Source: Lithobates sylvaticus (taxonomy: Eukaryota > Chordata > Amphibia > Anura > Ranidae). Taken from it: 64,000 bases of DNA. Shown piece by piece: positions 23,301-34,928 of the stretch. The notes under the pieces were generated by a model that was not told the origin of the DNA, made no database searches, and worked only from the letters and a program-made list of their open reading frames with translations. The position numbers were made by a program, and so were the translations under genes. The DNA lies in NCBI GenBank assembly GCA_028564925.1, contig CM053033.1, positions 110,626,752-110,690,751 of the forward strand, given 5' to 3'. Position 1 is the stretch's first letter; each line of letters begins with the position of its first letter.

Positions 23301-25452
23301 AACAAAAAAAAAAAAAAAAAAAAAAAGCACCCCTGCCCCCCCTTCTCTTGCGCAAAGGCGTACACAAGCGTTGGTCTGGCGTCATATGTAAACAGCAATT
23401 GCACCATGCATGTGAGGTATCACCGCGAAGGTCAGATCGAGGGCAGTAATTTTAGCAGTAGACCTCCTCCGTGAATCTAATGTGGTATCATGTAAAGGCT
23501 TTTAAAGGCTTTTAAAAATGTATGTAGTTTGTCGCCACTGCGTGTTTGTGCGCAATTTTAAAGCATGTCGTGTTTGGTATCCATGTACTCGGCCTAAGAT
23601 CATATTTTTTATTTCATCAAAAATTTGAGCAATATAGTGTGTTTTAGTGCATTAAAATAAAAAAAAGTGTATTTTTTCCACAAAAAATGCGTTTGAAAAA
23701 TCGCTGCGCAAATACTGTGTGGAAAAAAAAAATGCAACACCCACCATTTTAATCTGTAGGGCCTTTGCTTTAACAATATATATAGTGTTTGGGGGTTCAA
23801 CGTAATTTTCTTGCAAAAAAAAAATATGTTTTCATGTAAACAAAAAGTGTCAGAAAGGGCTTTGTCTACAAGTGGTTAGAAGAGTGGGTGACGTGTGACA
23901 TAGGCTTCTAAATGTTGTGCATAAAATGCCAGGACAGTTCAAACCCCCCCCAAATGACCCCATTTTGGAAAGTAGACACCCCAAGCTATTTGCTGAGAGC
24001 AATGTTGAGCCCATTAAATATTTTTTTTTTTTGTCCCAAGAGATTGAATAATGAAAAAAAAAAAAATATATATTTTTTTTTTACAAAAAGTTGTCACTAA
24101 ATGATATATTGCTCAAACATGTCATGGGCATATGTGGAAATACACCCCAAAATACATTCTGTTGCTTCTCCTGAGTACGGGGATACCACATGTGTGGGAC
24201 TTTTTGGGAGCCTAGCTGCGTACGGAACCCCAAAAACCAATCACCGCCTTCAGGCTTTCTAAGGGTGTAATTTTTTTATTTCACTTCTCACTGCCAATCA
24301 CAGTTTCGGAGGCCATGGAATGCCCAGATGGCATAAAACCCCCCAAAATGACCCCATTTTGGAAAGTAGACACCCCAAGCTATTTGCTGAGAGGTATTGT
24401 GAGTATTTTGCAGATCTCGCTTTTTGTCACAAAGTTTTGAAAATTGAAAAAAGAAAAAAATTTTTTTTTTTTCTTTACTTTCTTCATTTTCAAAAACAAA
24501 TGAGAGCTGTAAAATACTCACCATGCCTCTCAACAAATAGCTTGGGGTGTCTACTTTCCAAAATGGGGTCATTTGGGGGGGTTTTGTGCTATTTTGGCAT
24601 TTTATGGCCTTCGAAACGGTGATAGGTAGTGAGGAGTGAAATCAAAAATTTGCACCCTTAGAAATCCTGAAGGCGGTGCTTGGGTTTCGGGGCCCCGTAC
24701 GCGGCTAGGCTCCCAAAAAGTCCCACACATGTGGTATCCCCATACTCAGGAGAAGCAGCAAAATGTATTTTGGGGTGCAATTCCACATATAACTATGGCA
24801 TGTGTGAGCAATATATCATTTAGTGACAACTTTTTGAAAAAAAAAAAAAATCTTTTTTATTTTTGTCTTTATTCAATCACTTGGGACTAAAAAAAAAAAA
24901 TATTCAATGGGCTCAACATGCCTCTCAGCAAATAGCTTGGGTGTCTACTTTCCAAAATGGGGTCATTTGGGGGGGTTTTGTACTTCTCTGCCATTTTAGC
25001 ACCTCAAGAAATGAAATAGGCAGTCATAAATTAAAAGCGGTGTAAATTCCAGAAAATGTACTCTAGTTTGTAGACGCTATAACTTTTGCGCAAACCAATA
25101 AATATACGCTTATTGGCATTTTTTTTACTAAAGACATGTGGCTGAATACATTTTGGCCCAAATGTTTGACTAAAATTGAGTTTATTAGATTTTTTTTATA
25201 ACAAAAAGTAGAAAATCTCTTTTTTTTTCAAAATTTTCGCTCTTTTTCCGTTTATATCGCAAAAAATAAAAATCACAGAGGCAATCAAATACCATCAAAA
25301 GAAAGCTCTATTTGTGGGAAGAAAAGGACGCAAATTTCGTTTGGTTACAAAATTGCATGACCGCGCAATTACCAGTTAAAGTAGTGCAGTGCGAAATTGA
25401 AAAAAGACCTCTGGTCCTTTGGCTGCCAAATGGTCCGGGCTGAAGTGGTTAA
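20348..25452 (-). mobile_element. 5-kb TTAA-flanked non-autonomous DNA transposon, copy 3
   Basis: TTAA at 20348-20351 plus CCACTTGCCGACCG, and GAAGTGG plus TTAA at 25449-25452, with the same orientation as copy 2. All parts are present: GC hairpin end, two full tandem units (anchors CGCTAGGTAACCA near 21003, 21360 and 21711), the pyrimidine tract near 22290-22475, the 1-kb-like module, and the palindrome (about 23930-24990). At 5105 bp it is the longest copy. It carries no transposase. Confidence 0.9.
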
Positions 25453-25740
25453 ACGCTGCTTACACAAGCATTTTAGCATTTTTTACATTTAGGCAGTAAA
25501 CTTTTCTAACATGCCTGCAAACACATATGTGCATGAGGAACATAGGCTTTTTTATTTATATATGTGCCTTTTACAGGCTGGGGGGAAAAAAAGCCTAAAA
25601 AATGCCGCTTACACAAGCTTTTGTCGTTTTATTTTTAAGCCTGTAAAAGCATCTCTATGTTATCCTATGTGGTCATGCACACATAGGCGCTTACAGGTGT
25701 ATTTGGTGTGTTTACAGGCAGAAAATAAAGCACACCAAAG
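25453..25740 (+). mobile_element. MITE (family D), abutting copy 3 and a hAT element
   Basis: Shares CTTTTCTAACATGCCTG, TACAGGC and CTGTAAAAGC words with 20100-20330 and 37923-38615. Internal GCTTACACAAGC repeats suggest an imperfect palindrome. Its left edge touches the TTAA of copy 3. Confidence 0.5.
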
Positions 25741-25748
25741 GCGGATCC

Positions 25749-26346
25749 TAGAGCTGCACGATTCTGGCTAAAATGAGAATCACAATTTTTTTGCTTGGAA
25801 GATAGATCACTATTCTCGTGGGGGAACATCTTTCACATTAAAACGAAAAAAAATTGGGCTAAGTTTACTGTTTCATTTTTTTTTTGTTTGAAAGACCGCT
25901 GGGCAAATACAGTGTGACATAAAATATTGTAGCTATTGCCATTTTATTCCCGAGGGTCTCTGCTAAAATATATATATAATGTTTGGGGGTTCCAAGTAAT
26001 TTTCTAGCAAAAAATATTGATTTTAACTTGGGGAAAGGAAGTGTCAGAAAAAGATTTAGACTTTAAGTGGTTAAACCTCCTGCATTTACATGTTGCTGAA
26101 AACTTGGCCGACTCCCTGGATTTTTTCTTCACACAGAAGTATATCCCTTTGATCTAATAAGGAAGTTAGTTACAATGTTTCTTTAGTAAAAACTTGGCAG
26201 ACTGTCCTGATGTTTTCTTTTCACAGCTGAGTGAATAGATAAGTCTCTCCACTTGTTATATGAAAGAATCGGCAAACTACAATAGAGATCGTCAGAGGGG
26301 TTGAATCGCGATCACAATTTTTTTAACGATTAATTGTGCATCTCTA
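25749..26346. mobile_element. hAT-like non-autonomous element, TAGAGCTGCAC family, copy 1
   Basis: Terminal inverted repeats are TAGAGCTGCACGATT and AATTGTGCATCTCTA. The flanking 8-mers GCGGATCC and GTGGGTCC agree at 6 of 8 positions, fitting an old 8-bp hAT target duplication. The interior (about 25836-26075) holds a block related to the end of the 1-kb TTAA element, including AAGTGGTTAA at 26067. Compare 40034 and 59159, where the 8-bp duplications are perfect. Confidence 0.8.
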
Positions 26347-26564
26347 GTGGGTCCTGAGAGGAGCTTTTGAGCAGAAAAACACACGTGAATGTGTTTAACT
26401 GTATTGCATTGGCCAGAATAAATGAATATTCTAGGCCAATAGAATGCATTTATGCTCAAATGCCATATTGTATAGTGTTTTTTTCTGGTAAATTCTGACA
26501 GATATAATGCTCCTTATTTTTATAATTTCTTGTACATGAGGCCTTCAAGCTAGTGACAGGGTCT

Positions 26565-27010
26565 GTTTAAAGTGTATGTAAAGTTAAAACTTTTTAGTAG
26601 TAGGGGAAGATTAAAGTGACCCTGTCTACAATCCAAACTCTGAATAAAAACAGTTACTGTAAAGAAGAGACCAAAGACACCAAACTCCACTTTGTTGATT
26701 AGCAATGGTCTCTCTAAGCCCTCGTTCACACTGAACACGCCTTTGAAATTGTGCGAGTTCATCTAAATTCGCACGATTTCAAAGCCGCATTTCAGTCCGA
26801 CTTCGGAGGCGCCTTGAAAGACATCTATGCGGGTTCATGCACAGCTGTCTATTGAAGTTGCCCCCAAAGTCACCAAAAGTAGTGCAAGAACTACTTTTGG
26901 AAAACGGTGTGGCGCCGCACCGATTGGGACGTTCCCATTTCTGGCAATAGGCTGCGATTTTACATGTCAAATCGTACCGATGTGAACGTTTGCTGGAAAA
27001 CATACCCTTC
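26565..27010. mobile_element. MITE fragments
   Basis: 26571 reads TTAAAGTGTATGTAAAG, like a TTAA-MITE left end. From 26717, TAAGCCCTCGTTCACACTGA with an internal inverted repeat (TTTGAAATTGTGCGA and TCGCACGATTTCAAA) resembles the 'TTCACACTG' family at 37003-37216. The right ends are not clear. Confidence 0.45.
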
Positions 27011-27551
27011 CGGGATTGTCAATCTCCTGCATCCTCTGAAACATTCACTGGTTCCTCCGGTTGATCTTGCACATCATTACAGGAGACATCGCTACTTTTC
27101 AACTTGTTTCACAGACAGTGCTGAATGTGATGGGAAATTTCTACTGAGTGAAATTAACAGTTGTTATTGCAACAGGTGTCCTACTAAGATTTTCCTACAG
27201 CTCTTGTTCTGGTAACAGCTCTTAAATATTGGATTTCCCATCCCATCATGCTCTCTCAGCATGGTCACCTGGACATGGCAGCAGTAGAAACTTGAGAAGG
27301 GTTATAACTGCTCCATATTCTACTTATCTCTGCTTATTGTTATTTATATTAATATTATTCTATATGATTTTTATAGCGCCAAATGTTTGTGCAGAGCTTT
27401 ATAATATAAAGGGAGACAAAACGGTTGCATTACAATTTAACATAAGAGGGGCAGGAGGGCTTTGCTGTTGGAAGCTTACAAATTTGAAAGGGAGGAGCAA
27501 AGGGTACAAAAGGTAATCGCTTTGAGCTAATGCAGTAGCTAAGAGTTCAGT
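27011..27551. repeat. Repeat-derived interval with a LINE/SINE-like tail
   Basis: 27330-27500 reads ATTATTCTATATGATTTTTATAGCGCC... then GCAGAGCTTTATAATATAAA, the general shape of a 3' tail shared by L2/CR1-type LINEs and their SINEs. The rest is unassigned. Confidence 0.35.
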
Positions 27552-27965
27552 GTTTAAAGTGGTTGTAAATGTAGTTACACCACTTTTACCTACAGGTAAG
27601 CCTATAATAAGGATTACCTGTAGGTACTGGAAATATCTCCTAAACTTGCACGGTTTAGGAGATATTTACCATATACGCTTGCGCCAACATCATTGGTGCA
27701 TGCGCACTGAAGAAAGGGCACGATTGTGCTGTTTCTAAAGGGCCCCTGCCATGACCGGCATACTCCTGTACACATGCGGGGGGAGTGATCTAACGTGACT
27801 CCGGCCAGTCACCGAGCCGGAATCCATGGCCCCGGAAGGAAGAGGGATGAAGATGGATGCGGCCACCAGTGGGGACATCGTGGACCTCGTTTGCAGTTTA
27901 AGTGCAACATAATGGGCTAGTATGCGATGCATATTAGCCCATTATACTTTTACTTTGCAGGGGAA
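27552..27965 (+). mobile_element. MITE, 'TTAAAGTGGTTGTAAA' family (family C)
   Basis: Starts TTTAAAGTGGTTGTAAATG and holds the hairpin TTACCTACAGGTAAGCC / GGATTACCTGTAGGTA and GGAGATATTTACC. The same words in opposite order occur at 30243-30656. The right part has an inverted repeat, ATGGGCTAGTATGCG / CATATTAGCCCATTA. Non-coding. Confidence 0.6.
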
Positions 27966-27993
27966 AAAACGAGTAAGTAAAACCCATCTTTTA

Positions 27994-28439
27994 CCTATCA
28001 CACTGGGGTGCTTATCGGGCGTTTCAGCCCTAAAAATATTGCCTCTAAAGCGCCTCTCAAGCCACCCCAGTGTAAAAGCCCGGGTGCTTTTACACTGGGG
28101 CGGTGCGCTTGCAGGACGGTAAAAATAAGTCCTGTAAGCAGCATCTTTGGGGCGGTGTATACACCGCTTCCACACCGCCCCTGCCCATTGAAATAAATGG
28201 GCAGCGCTGCTGAAGCGCCTGCAAAGCGCTTTGGCAGCACCACAGCACGGGCGCTATTAACCCTTTCAGCCGCTAACGGGGGTTAAAAGCTCCCCGCTAG
28301 CAGCCGAAAAGCGCCGCTATAACCCCGCTAGCAGCCTGAAAAGCACCGAAAAAAAAAAAAAAAAACTGCAAGACAAAGGCATAACATACTAGCAGCGATT
28401 TACCGCTGACGCCCGCACCGCCTCAGTGTGAAAGGGGTC
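27994..28439. mobile_element. PIF/Harbinger-like MITE, 'CCCCTTTCACAC' family, left end worn
   Basis: The right end GTGTGAAAGGGGTC is followed by TAA, as in the clean copy at 32787. The left end is degraded (TATCACACTGGGG). The GC-rich interior is built of inverted repeats such as CCCCAGTGTAAAAGC / GCTTTTACACTGGGG. Confidence 0.65.
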
Positions 28440-29437
28440 TAAGTGGAGACCGGAATTAAGAGTTATATACAGGCTGGTACTCAATTGGTAATTGGATGAA
28501 ACTAGATCTGTCACTCGTATACATAGGGAGATGGGCATATTAATAAAGACTACATAACAAACAATGAACCATTTACCAAACCACTCCTCTGAAATGTATA
28601 TCGTATGGTGGAAAGTTCTTTTCGTTCATAAACCCCACTACTGGCCGCAGCACATTGGGTTCCTCATTCAACAACCAGCATTGCTCTTCCTTTGGCCGCT
28701 GAGGTCACCTTACTCTCAGTGCTTGTGAGTGTATTAGTTTACATGTTTTTTTTGTAATTGTAAGCTGCTGTAATGTGCATTGCAGAGATAAACTTTGATG
28801 TCCTTGTCCCATGTAATCCACCCAGCACTGCATAAGAAAGAGATATAAGCCACAGTTGCCATACCCATAACAATGATTATTTAACGTGCGTAGGTATATA
28901 TTTTTACCATTTAAAATAATGCTGTTGGGGATTTCCTTTACTCAGTGCTCTATTTTGTCACCATCTAGTCTGTCTTGAAGTCGGTCTCCCCTGTCTACCC
29001 CCTTCCCGTTCTGACAGAACGGTGACTGCTCTGCAGGGCTGCCTTGCTGCTATAGTCCCATGCTTGGTTATGTTAACAACAGATGGTGCTGTTTCAAATG
29101 AAAACAATTTAGCCCAGATTCCAGCAGTTGCCAACATGAAACACCTTTTAAAAGATGTTTAAAAAAAGGGAAAAAACTCATTATCAAGAGTATTTAAGCA
29201 AAGTAGGTATTTAATCTTTGGAGGTAATTTGCATTTTTAAGGCGAGCAGCACTGCTTGGATTAGATTTGTACTCGCTGAAGCACCCATCAGGTAGAATGG
29301 GCTTCCCAAAGAACATTTTACTTCCCGAGAAGAATTTGATCCCTTGAGAATCTTTATGGATAGAAGCTGGTTATTAAGTGCATTGACAGAGACTAAACAC
29401 TTTAAGCAGAGCTCTGGGAAGAAGTTTTCTCTTATTT
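28440..29437. other. Non-coding interval, possibly conserved DNA at 28900-29430
   Basis: No repeat or ORF is recognisable in 28900-29430. Its balanced composition and E-box-like CAGATG and GTTAACAACAGATGG words give it the look of regulatory conserved DNA. This impression needs comparison with other genomes. Confidence 0.3.
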
Positions 29438-29500
29438 ATTACAGGTACTTGTATAGCGTCATCAATTTACACAGCACTTTACATATATATTGTACTTTCT
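29438..29500 (-). mobile_element. SINE 3' tail fragment
   Basis: TTATTACAGGTACTTGTATA followed by GCGTCATCAATTTACACAGC is the reverse complement of the tail of the SINEs at 34667 and 38050. Only the tail is present; a (C)12 run follows at 29509. Confidence 0.6.
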
Positions 29501-29956
29501 AAAGTCTACCCCCCCCCCCCACCCCCTCCCTCTTCTCTTCTTCCTCAGTAGAAAACCAAACATTTTCTAACGAATCCCTACCATTGTATGGCCAGATTTA
29601 CACTGGGACCTTAATAACAGAGGAACCAGAGAAAAGGCTGATGGCCTCATTAGTGTGCTGCCCAATCTTCAGGATAGGAGTTAGTCACAAGGGCACGGGT
29701 AACTGAATCACAAGATTGGATACCTTAATCACAAGGCTGGCTGCACTAAACAACAATTTTTTTGCAGAAGTATTATTCCAGCATGGACTTTCAGAAATTG
29801 AGATGATAGGGATATAATTGCTTCCTGTGTTGTAATGTTGGTTGGCCAGTTGCTGGACATTGCATTGTGGGGATATGGCTATTATCCTAAGGCATATGCT
29901 TGCACATTTTGGGATCAGGAATTTTGTTGATGAGGTATTTATTTTCATGCTTGTTA
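29501..29956. other. Non-coding interval
   Basis: C-rich stretch at 29509-29535, then unassigned sequence; no gene recognised. Confidence 0.45.
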
Positions 29957-30235
29957 AAGCCGAGCTCCACTCAGAAGGGACGTTACGATTTAAGCCCTCC
30001 TCCCCGACTCCGTTTTGTGAAATTGAGCTTTTGGGGAGGAGCGGGAGTGCCTTTTGCGCATGCGCAGTGGGCACCCGGCTGTGAAGCAACAAGCTGTCAC
30101 AGCCAAGTGCCCATAGTGAAGTTGCAGGCGAGGGAGAACACGACTGGGGTGAGCACACCGCTGGATTGTGGGACATGTGAGTGCCGGCTTATTAAAAGTC
30201 AGCAGCTACAGTTTTTAACTTTTTTTAAAAAAATT
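29957..30235 (+). mobile_element. MITE (family A), diverged copy
   Basis: AAAGCCGAGCTCCACTCAGA at the left, then GCGCATGCGCAGTGGGCACC, CGGCTGTGAAGC and ACTGGGGTGAGCACACCGC in the order of the copies at 3083 and 41696. It runs directly into the family C MITE at 30243. Confidence 0.55.
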
Positions 30236-30242
30236 TTTAAAT

Positions 30243-30656
30243 TTTCACTTAGTGGTAGTAAACCCGCTGACTTTTTTTTTTTTTTTTTAACACACCTGTA
30301 AGGGAAAAGGCATAATGAGCTAGTATGCACCGCACACTAGCTCAGTATGAAAAACTTACCTTAGAATGAGGTGTCGGCATCTCACTTGGTCCACGCCGAG
30401 GGAGCTGACATTTTCCCTCGGCGTGTCTTCCGGGTATCATGGCTCTGGCGATGTGAGTGGCATGGCGTCTGCCAGACTTTCAGCCGAGATTACCCAGAGC
30501 GCATGCGCAGCTGAAGTCAGTGGCTCATTGCGAGGGGAATATCTCTTAAACCGTGTAGGATTAGGAAATATTATTTTTACCTACAGGTAAGCCTTATTAT
30601 AGACTTACCTGTAGGTCAAAGTTACAAATATGACTATACTACCGCTTTAAGATACT
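30243..30656 (-). mobile_element. MITE (family C)
   Basis: Left TAGTGGTAGTAAACC and right ACTATACTACCGCTTTAA form imperfect inverted ends. Internally it shares AGATATTCCCC/ATATCTCTTAAACCGTG and the hairpin TTTACCTACAGGTAAGCC / ACTTACCTGTAGGT with 27552-27965. The right end meets TTAA at 30651. Confidence 0.6.
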
Positions 30657-30903
30657 GGGAGCTCTGCTTATGATACTTGTAATTGATTTGATAATCCTTG
30701 CCTGGCCACAGGTTCACATTAAGGAATTTTTTTTTTCGCTGCTCCACTTTTGCTTTCATTCTCTTACCAAGCACAGTAAAGGCCAACACTAATCCCCTGG
30801 ACAGGAAGTGAGGGCAGTGGAAACCGCTGTAAAAAAAAAAACAAAAAAAAAAAAACTGACAGGTACTAACTTTTCCTCACCTTACAAAAAATATATATAT
30901 ATA

Positions 30904-31417
30904 CCGTATATACTCAAGTATAGGTCGACCCGAATATAAGCCGAGGCCCCTAATTTACCACAAAAAATGGGAAAACTTATTGACTTGTGTATAAGTCGAG
31001 GGTGAGAAATGCAGCAGCTACTGTAAGTGGAAAAGAGGGTCAACAATGCCCATCTGCAGCTGCATGCCTCCCTGTGTCCTGTGCATGCCTACCTGTGCAG
31101 ATCTGCCTACCTCCCTGTGTACCTCCCTGTGTCGTATGTACCTCCCTGTGTACCTACCTGTGCCGTTCTGCAGCCTCTGTGCGAGGATGAGGATGAGAGG
31201 ATGTCCGTGATAGGCAGAACACTGACTGCTGGGAAATTGAGTGTTCCGCCTATCAGACGAGGAGGCGCGGCTTTTAAACACTGGAATGGCCGCCGTCTGT
31301 CTGCATGACACGCTGATCAGGTAGGCAGACGGCGGCGATTCGAGTATAAGCCGAGGGGGGCACTTTCAGCCCAAAAAAAGGGCTGCAAATCTCGGCTTAT
31401 ACTCAAGTATATACGGG
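30904..31417. mobile_element. TA-flanked MITE with 'TATACTCGAGTATAAGCCGA' ends, copy 1
   Basis: The left CCGTATATACTCAAGTATA and right TATACTCAAGTATATACGG ends are inverted repeats that continue inward (ATATAAGCCGAG / CTCGGCTTATA) and are bounded by TA on each side. That target fits Tc1/mariner-type insertion, though the flanks are themselves TA-rich. The interior has degenerate repeats of ACCTCCCTGTGT (31060-31160). The second copy is 40377-41090. Confidence 0.75.
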
Positions 31418-32566
31418 TATATATATTTCCTCCCATTTCCATGTTCTGACAACTGTCAGACAGGAAGTGAGGAAAAGTAAAAAAGAGGTTTTGGCTGGAG
31501 TGGGGTTTAAAGCTCTCTTCTATCCTTGGATTTACTTCCAGCTCCGTTGGATCTGGACAAGAAGCTTGCTTTTACAATTGTCCTCTACTCGCCCTGTCTT
31601 TCTGGCCGGCCAGCAGAAAGGCGTGAAATGAAATAGGAATGCTTTTTTGACTTCATTAATAATGGAGCACAGGGGAGAGTCGAGCTTCCGCCCCACTTGG
31701 TATTTTCGGGCCGTATATTGATGAATCTCTCCTCCTGCTGCCTGAGCATTGTCCTGGCCTTTGTGTGCTCGGCACAAGTTCTAGTGAGACCGTAATCGTG
31801 CCAGAAAAAAGGAAGCACTTATCCGGGTCTGGAAAAAGGAGACATTTAAAGGTAATTAGGCTCTTGCCATTTGCTGGCGTTTTACTGTGCAGTGTCCGTA
31901 CAAGTTAGCTGATGCATGAGAAAAGAAACGTGCATCAATCATTTCCCAATAATGCTCTTCAATTAGGCATCGTTTCCCTGCTAATAAATCACCACAAAGG
32001 ATTTGGCTTTAAATAGCGGAAGGGAAGACGATAAAAAAAAAAAAAATATTGCTGAAAGCCCAATTTCACCTGCGTTGGTATAGTTTTGTCTATAAAAATT
32101 TAAAGGTACATTCCAATCTGACTCGACAGCGGACAATACAAATCGTTTCAGTGGCACCATTTTAAATATTTTTGGCTTTTATTTTTCTTAACCCAGGCCG
32201 CCCTGCTGTGTAAAATTTGTTTTTTTGGTAACACCTGGGGACTGTAATGCTGAGCTTTGTGGTTCTAGAAAGGGATAGCCAACTTCACCAATCAGAGCCA
32301 ATCTGCAGACAGGTAAAGTGTTTATAAACCCTAACCATGAACTTCTCTCAATCACTCCCTTTTGGTCTGTTAAATCACCTACCTTCAAAAGTGTTTTCAT
32401 TTATCTGTATGGTAAGTGCAAATTTTACCTGTTGATCCTGTAAGGAATGGTACAGTGTACCTAAGCTATTTCTGTGCATTACTAACCACCCGAAGCCATC
32501 TCTGTGCATTACTAACCACCCCAACCTTTCTTATGGGAGAATTGAGGAGTATTCTGTAGTCCAGTC
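31418..32566. other. Non-coding interval, possible conserved element at 31500-32040
   Basis: 31500-32040 lacks repeats and simple sequence and contains ATTA-rich homeodomain-like words (CATTAATAATGG, CAATTAGGCATCG, CTAATAAATCACC). A short tandem duplication (TCTGTGCATTACTAACCACC, twice) lies at 32470-32523. No coding frame is convincing. Confidence 0.35.
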
Positions 32567-33285
32567 TAGAGCTAATTAATGGTCAAGAATCGTTATCGCG
32601 ATCTAGACAAGTGTTTCCTGATTCTTTCTAGGCAGAGAATTCTCTCTGCTCTGCTAAAGTCGACAGCCGTCAAAAAAAAGGAAGAAAAAAAACTGGGCAG
32701 TCTGTCAAGAATCACAACATTCTTTAGCAGTGGAACTCAAGTACAAACATTGTAACAATTTGTGAAAGGAATAGACTTGTGTGTAAGGCCCCTTTCACAC
32801 ATGCGGACCGCTCAGATCCGCCAGTCAGTTTTTTCAGGCGGATACTGCTCTATGGAGCGTCGGATGTCAGCGGTGACATGTTCGCTGACATTCGATCTGC
32901 CCCGCAAAATTCAGACAGATGGATGCCCGTCTAGCGGATCGGATTGGATGAAAACGGACAGGCAGTCCGTAATCTTCCGATTCCCCCCCATAGGGGAGAG
33001 CGGACTCTGATAGGTCTATCCCTGCACAGAGTGCAGAGACGTATTGGTCATCCGCCGGCTCAGAGAGGATCAACGGAGCGATCCCAGCTGAGCAAGCGGA
33101 GTAGTGAAAATGGACAGCCCTGTGTGAAAGGGGCCTAAATGAGGAAAGTTTAAGCACTTAAACACTAAACCTTTTTTCTGACATTTGTTGGTTACATACT
33201 TCAAGTTAAAATCATTTTTTTTTTTTTGCTAAAAAATTACCTGGAACCCCCAAACATTATATATTTATTTATTTATTATATAATT
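32567..33285. mobile_element. hAT-like element, TAGAGCTGCAC family, copy 2, right end lost
   Basis: Begins TAGAGCT and then follows the family in order: GGTCAAGAATCGTTATCG, TCACAACATTCTTTAGCAGT, ACATTGTAACAATTTGT, then after a nested insertion TTTCTGACATTTGTTGG and GGAACCCCCAAACATTATAT. The right end is replaced by the hAT relic at 33286. Confidence 0.75.
32787..33135. mobile_element. PIF/Harbinger-like MITE nested in hAT copy 2
   Basis: Perfect 14-bp inverted ends GGCCCCTTTCACAC and GTGTGAAAGGGGCC, flanked by TAA on both sides (32784-32786 and 33136-33138). Three-base TWA duplications are typical of PIF/Harbinger. 349 bp, non-coding. Its clean ends and position date it after the hAT insertion. 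Confidence 0.9.
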
Positions 33286-33370
33286 TGGACTTGCCAATCC
33301 TCCATCCCAGAGCAGGAGGTCACGGGCCACATCAGAGGGCTCCACGGGCCACTGGTTGGGCACCCCTGCT
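33286..33370 (-). mobile_element. hAT/Charlie-like terminal relic
   Basis: On the minus strand it starts CAGGGGTGCCCAACCAGTGG and continues with GTGGCCCGTG, resembling the start of hAT/Charlie-type elements. Only this tip is present. Confidence 0.5.
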
Positions 33371-34666
33371 ATAGTGGATAGTTGGCTGTCTTATAATTCC
33401 AATAAAGTGAAGTGAATAAAACAAACAAAATGATTAAAATAAATGTAAAGGGACCTGCCCCAACACACACAAAAGTGCATGTAGTTTGTACAAGCGATGG
33501 GTATCACCATGCCACGCTGCAATGAGGAACAATTCTAGGACTCTTTTATGTTTAACTAAACTGATGAGCTATAAAGGTTTTGAATGCATCGCCTATGTAC
33601 AATCTTTGGTTTGTACTTTCTTGCTGTTTTGGGTGCTTGTGCATGTTTGAGGCTTGACATATTTGGTATCTATGATGGTCTTATATTTTAGTTGCCAGGT
33701 TTGAGTTTGGAAGATGTTTAGACAGTAGTAAAAGCAGACCTATTCATGAGACCAATAGACCTTACAGAAAAATAATAGGTGATGTATAAAATGTGCTCTT
33801 ATTTCTCTGGTTCTATATTTTTAATCCTCAAATATGGGTTAATTTCCCCATTTTTTTTATTTTGCTTTACATTTTTATAATGCATATGAGCTTAGGCTGC
33901 ATAGCAGAATAGCTCTTTGATCTTCATATTTGCATATCGGAACATCTTTGGGACCTCCCAGTTTGCTTGCCAGAGTGAAGCCATGCGCTCTTGTAAAACA
34001 GTGCCCCCAGTGGCCAGATTATCATAACATTTACAGAAACGTTTTCTTGATATGCTTTACAGATTAAATATTGAACAAAGCTTTCTTTTGATCTAGTCAG
34101 TAGCTCCTGATTTTGCCAGTATTACAGCTCTATTGAAGGAAAGTTGAGGCTGAACTACCTGGCAGTCATCTATATACACTATCTATCATCCAGTTGCTGT
34201 GTTAGCCTAATCCATCACTAAGGAATATGACAGGTGCAGAGAGGGACTCTGACAAATGTCCGTGTTTATGTACTTGTGGACCTTCCCAGGTCTAAAATTA
34301 ATATTGAACAGAATTAGGTTTGACCCTCTGAAAAAATTATTGCCCACCCCTTTCCTAAACTATACATCATAAAACCATGTGACAGACGGCTGAATTTGCC
34401 CTTGAAGCACTAGTGCATGCCTGTACTGAGGCTGAGGTGTGGTGCTTACATCCTTACAAAAAATCCTGAGAACCGGGCAGTATTCAGGGGAGGAATAGGG
34501 GATGGAGCAGTTACTCACAAGATACAAGCATTTCACCAATGCTTATAGGTTGAACAGAGGAGAGTACACAATCTGCTGCATGAAAAGACTTATTGATAAA
34601 GTATAAATAAATTCCTTAAGCACATGTCAGGGCAAAACAAAAAAAAAAAACACACAGTACATTTAT
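33371..34666. other. Non-coding interval
   Basis: No gene or repeat I can name. Confidence 0.5.
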
Positions 34667-34928
34667 TTTTTATTACAGGTACTTGTATATCGCCATCAAT
34701 TTACCCCCCCCCCCCCCGCACATTCATACATACACATACTAGGGCCGATTTAGACAGGAGCCAATTAACCTATCAGCATGGTTTAGGAGTGTGGGAAGAA
34801 ACCGGAGTAAATCCACACAGGCACAGGGAGAACATGCAAACTCCAGGCAGGTAGTGCCATGGTTGGGATTTGAACTGGGCCCCTAGTGCTGCTGGGCAGA
34901 AGTACTAACCACTTAGCCACTGTGCTAC
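34667..34928 (-). mobile_element. tRNA-derived SINE
   Basis: On the minus strand: GTAGCACAGTGGCTAAGTGG with an A-box-like TGGCTAAGTGGTTAG, then a B-box-like GTTCAAATCCC, then the family body (CTCCCTGTGCCTGTG, CACACTCCTAAACCATGC) and an L2/CR1-like tail ATATACAAGTACCTGTAATA. The body carries a C run at about 34705-34718. Same family as 38050-38379. Confidence 0.8.

Noticed and set aside
29685-30176. 163-aa minus-strand open frame
   Set aside because: Spans unassigned DNA into a family A MITE; no domain and no related frame in other MITE copies.
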